NCBI GenBank assembly: GCA_947564645.1
Contig: CANOCU010000005.1
Span: 1-64,000 of the forward strand
Length of the DNA stretch: 64,000 nt
Reading direction: 5' to 3'
Source of the DNA: an uncultured Lachnospiraceae bacterium
Lineage (GTDB): Bacteria; Bacillota; Clostridia; Lachnospirales; Lachnospiraceae
The notes under the pieces were generated by a model. That model saw only the letters and a list, made by a program, of their open reading frames with translations. It was not told the origin of the DNA and made no database searches. Made by a program: the position numbers and the translations under genes. Shown here one piece after another: positions 63,651 to 64,000 of this stretch (within the stretch, counting starts at the first letter, position 1; every line of letters starts with the position of its first letter).

Positions 63651-64000
63651 CTAACCATGCACAATATTCGTAAACTCTGAGATCTCTCTGTTGATCGTGC
63701 ACAGATCTTCCACCGACAATCCGTGAATATCCTCATGCCCTGTGATCCGTGCAAAAGTCCGCAGTTCCTGTGCGGAACAGGTCAGATAATTGGCTACCCT
63801 CTGTGCGGCCGCCTCTCCCTTCAGACGCTTTCTAAGTTCCGGATCCTGCGTCGCCATACCCACCGGGCACATGCCTGTCCCACAAATACGGTATTGCTGA
63901 CAAGCCGCCGCCACCATAGCTGCGGAAGCGACCGCGACCGCATCAGCGCCCATGGCGATGGCCTTGGCGAAATCGGATGAGACTCGAAGTCCGCCTGTGA
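63651..64000 (-). CDS. Glutamate synthase-type protein, C-terminal end (runs off the window)
   Basis: The last 115 codons of a GltB-like FMN/Fe-S domain protein. It shows TGGLRVSSDFAKAIAMGADAV, the Fe-S cysteine motif region CQQYRICGTGMCPVG and the tail ELRTFARITGHEDIH. The 5' part lies beyond the right edge. It may be full glutamate synthase large subunit or a stand-alone GltB domain protein, which is common in clostridia. Confidence 0.88.
   Translation of the reverse strand, partial: TGGLRVSSDFAKAIAMGADAVAVASAAMVAAACQQYRICGTGMCPVGMATQDPELRKRLKGEAAAQRVANYLTCSAQELRTFARITGHEDIHGLSVEDLCTINREISEFTNIVHG

Noticed and set aside
1-64000. tRNA or rRNA genes
   Set aside because: None were recognised on either strand while reading; a covariance-model scan would be needed to exclude them fully.

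Overview
The window looks like a chromosomal segment of a spore-forming gut clostridium, most likely a Lachnospiraceae. Supporting genes are a yabP-yabQ-divIC-spoIIE-like-tilS-hpt-ftsH cluster, a CotS-family spore protein, strong AGGAGG ribosome binding sites with some GTG and TTG starts, and gut carbohydrate genes (sialic acid operon, GH127, GH13). No rRNA, tRNA or CRISPR array was seen. Most genes are on the minus strand.

Layout. (1) 1-3142 is one end of a Tn1549-like integrative conjugative element (VirD4, PcfB, DUF5348, replication initiator). Its initiator gene is split by an in-frame TAG. (2) 3143-9441 is a restriction cluster: an hsdR without its 5' end, abutting the element; an EVE-domain mcrB with a one-base frameshift; an apparently intact mcrC; and a 16-codon stub of a further gene. 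(3) 9536-20820 holds an MFS pump, a DUF1848 protein, a lipoprotein, an EFR1-type flavodoxin/ferredoxin, an AAA/PD-(D/E)XK protein, a MATE pump, a J-domain/DUF5685/zinc-ribbon operon, a ROK sugar kinase and Hsp20. (4) 20904-24820 holds a GH4 remnant beside an AT-rich, probably acquired block: a DUF1016 nuclease and a YtrA-type GntR/ABC operon with a clear promoter and operator. (5) 25128-28330 holds a small conserved protein, an HD protein, and a MATE pump divergent from an AraC regulator. (6) 28342-32620 is a response regulator/histidine kinase/anchored protein/C39 peptidase module with 11-bp-phased repeats upstream of both the regulator and the peptidase. (7) 32750-36021 holds a P-loop ATPase beside a frameshifted DUF4869 gene, then a GH13 enzyme. 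(8) 36517-48877 is core cell division, sporulation, RNA and nucleotide housekeeping, plus a PEGA lipoprotein carrying a nine-unit 24-bp minisatellite. (9) 48916-61539 is a small conserved gene, GH127, and a roughly 10-kb sialic acid operon. (10) 61827-64000 holds an iron alcohol dehydrogenase, a sugar O-acetyltransferase and the 3' end of a glutamate synthase-type gene.

How genes work together. The sialic acid operon reads leftward from a promoter near 61600. A solute-binding lipoprotein and two permeases import the ligand, and a sialidase without a signal peptide releases sialic acid inside the cell. NanA, NanE, a YhcH-type anomerase and a ROK kinase carry it to GlcNAc-6-phosphate, and an RpiR regulator closes the operon. 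A lectin-fold (FGE/DGR-target-like) protein and a 54-residue ORF in the operon have no obvious role. The restriction cluster appears disarmed at several points, either by real decay or partly by base-level errors in the assembly.
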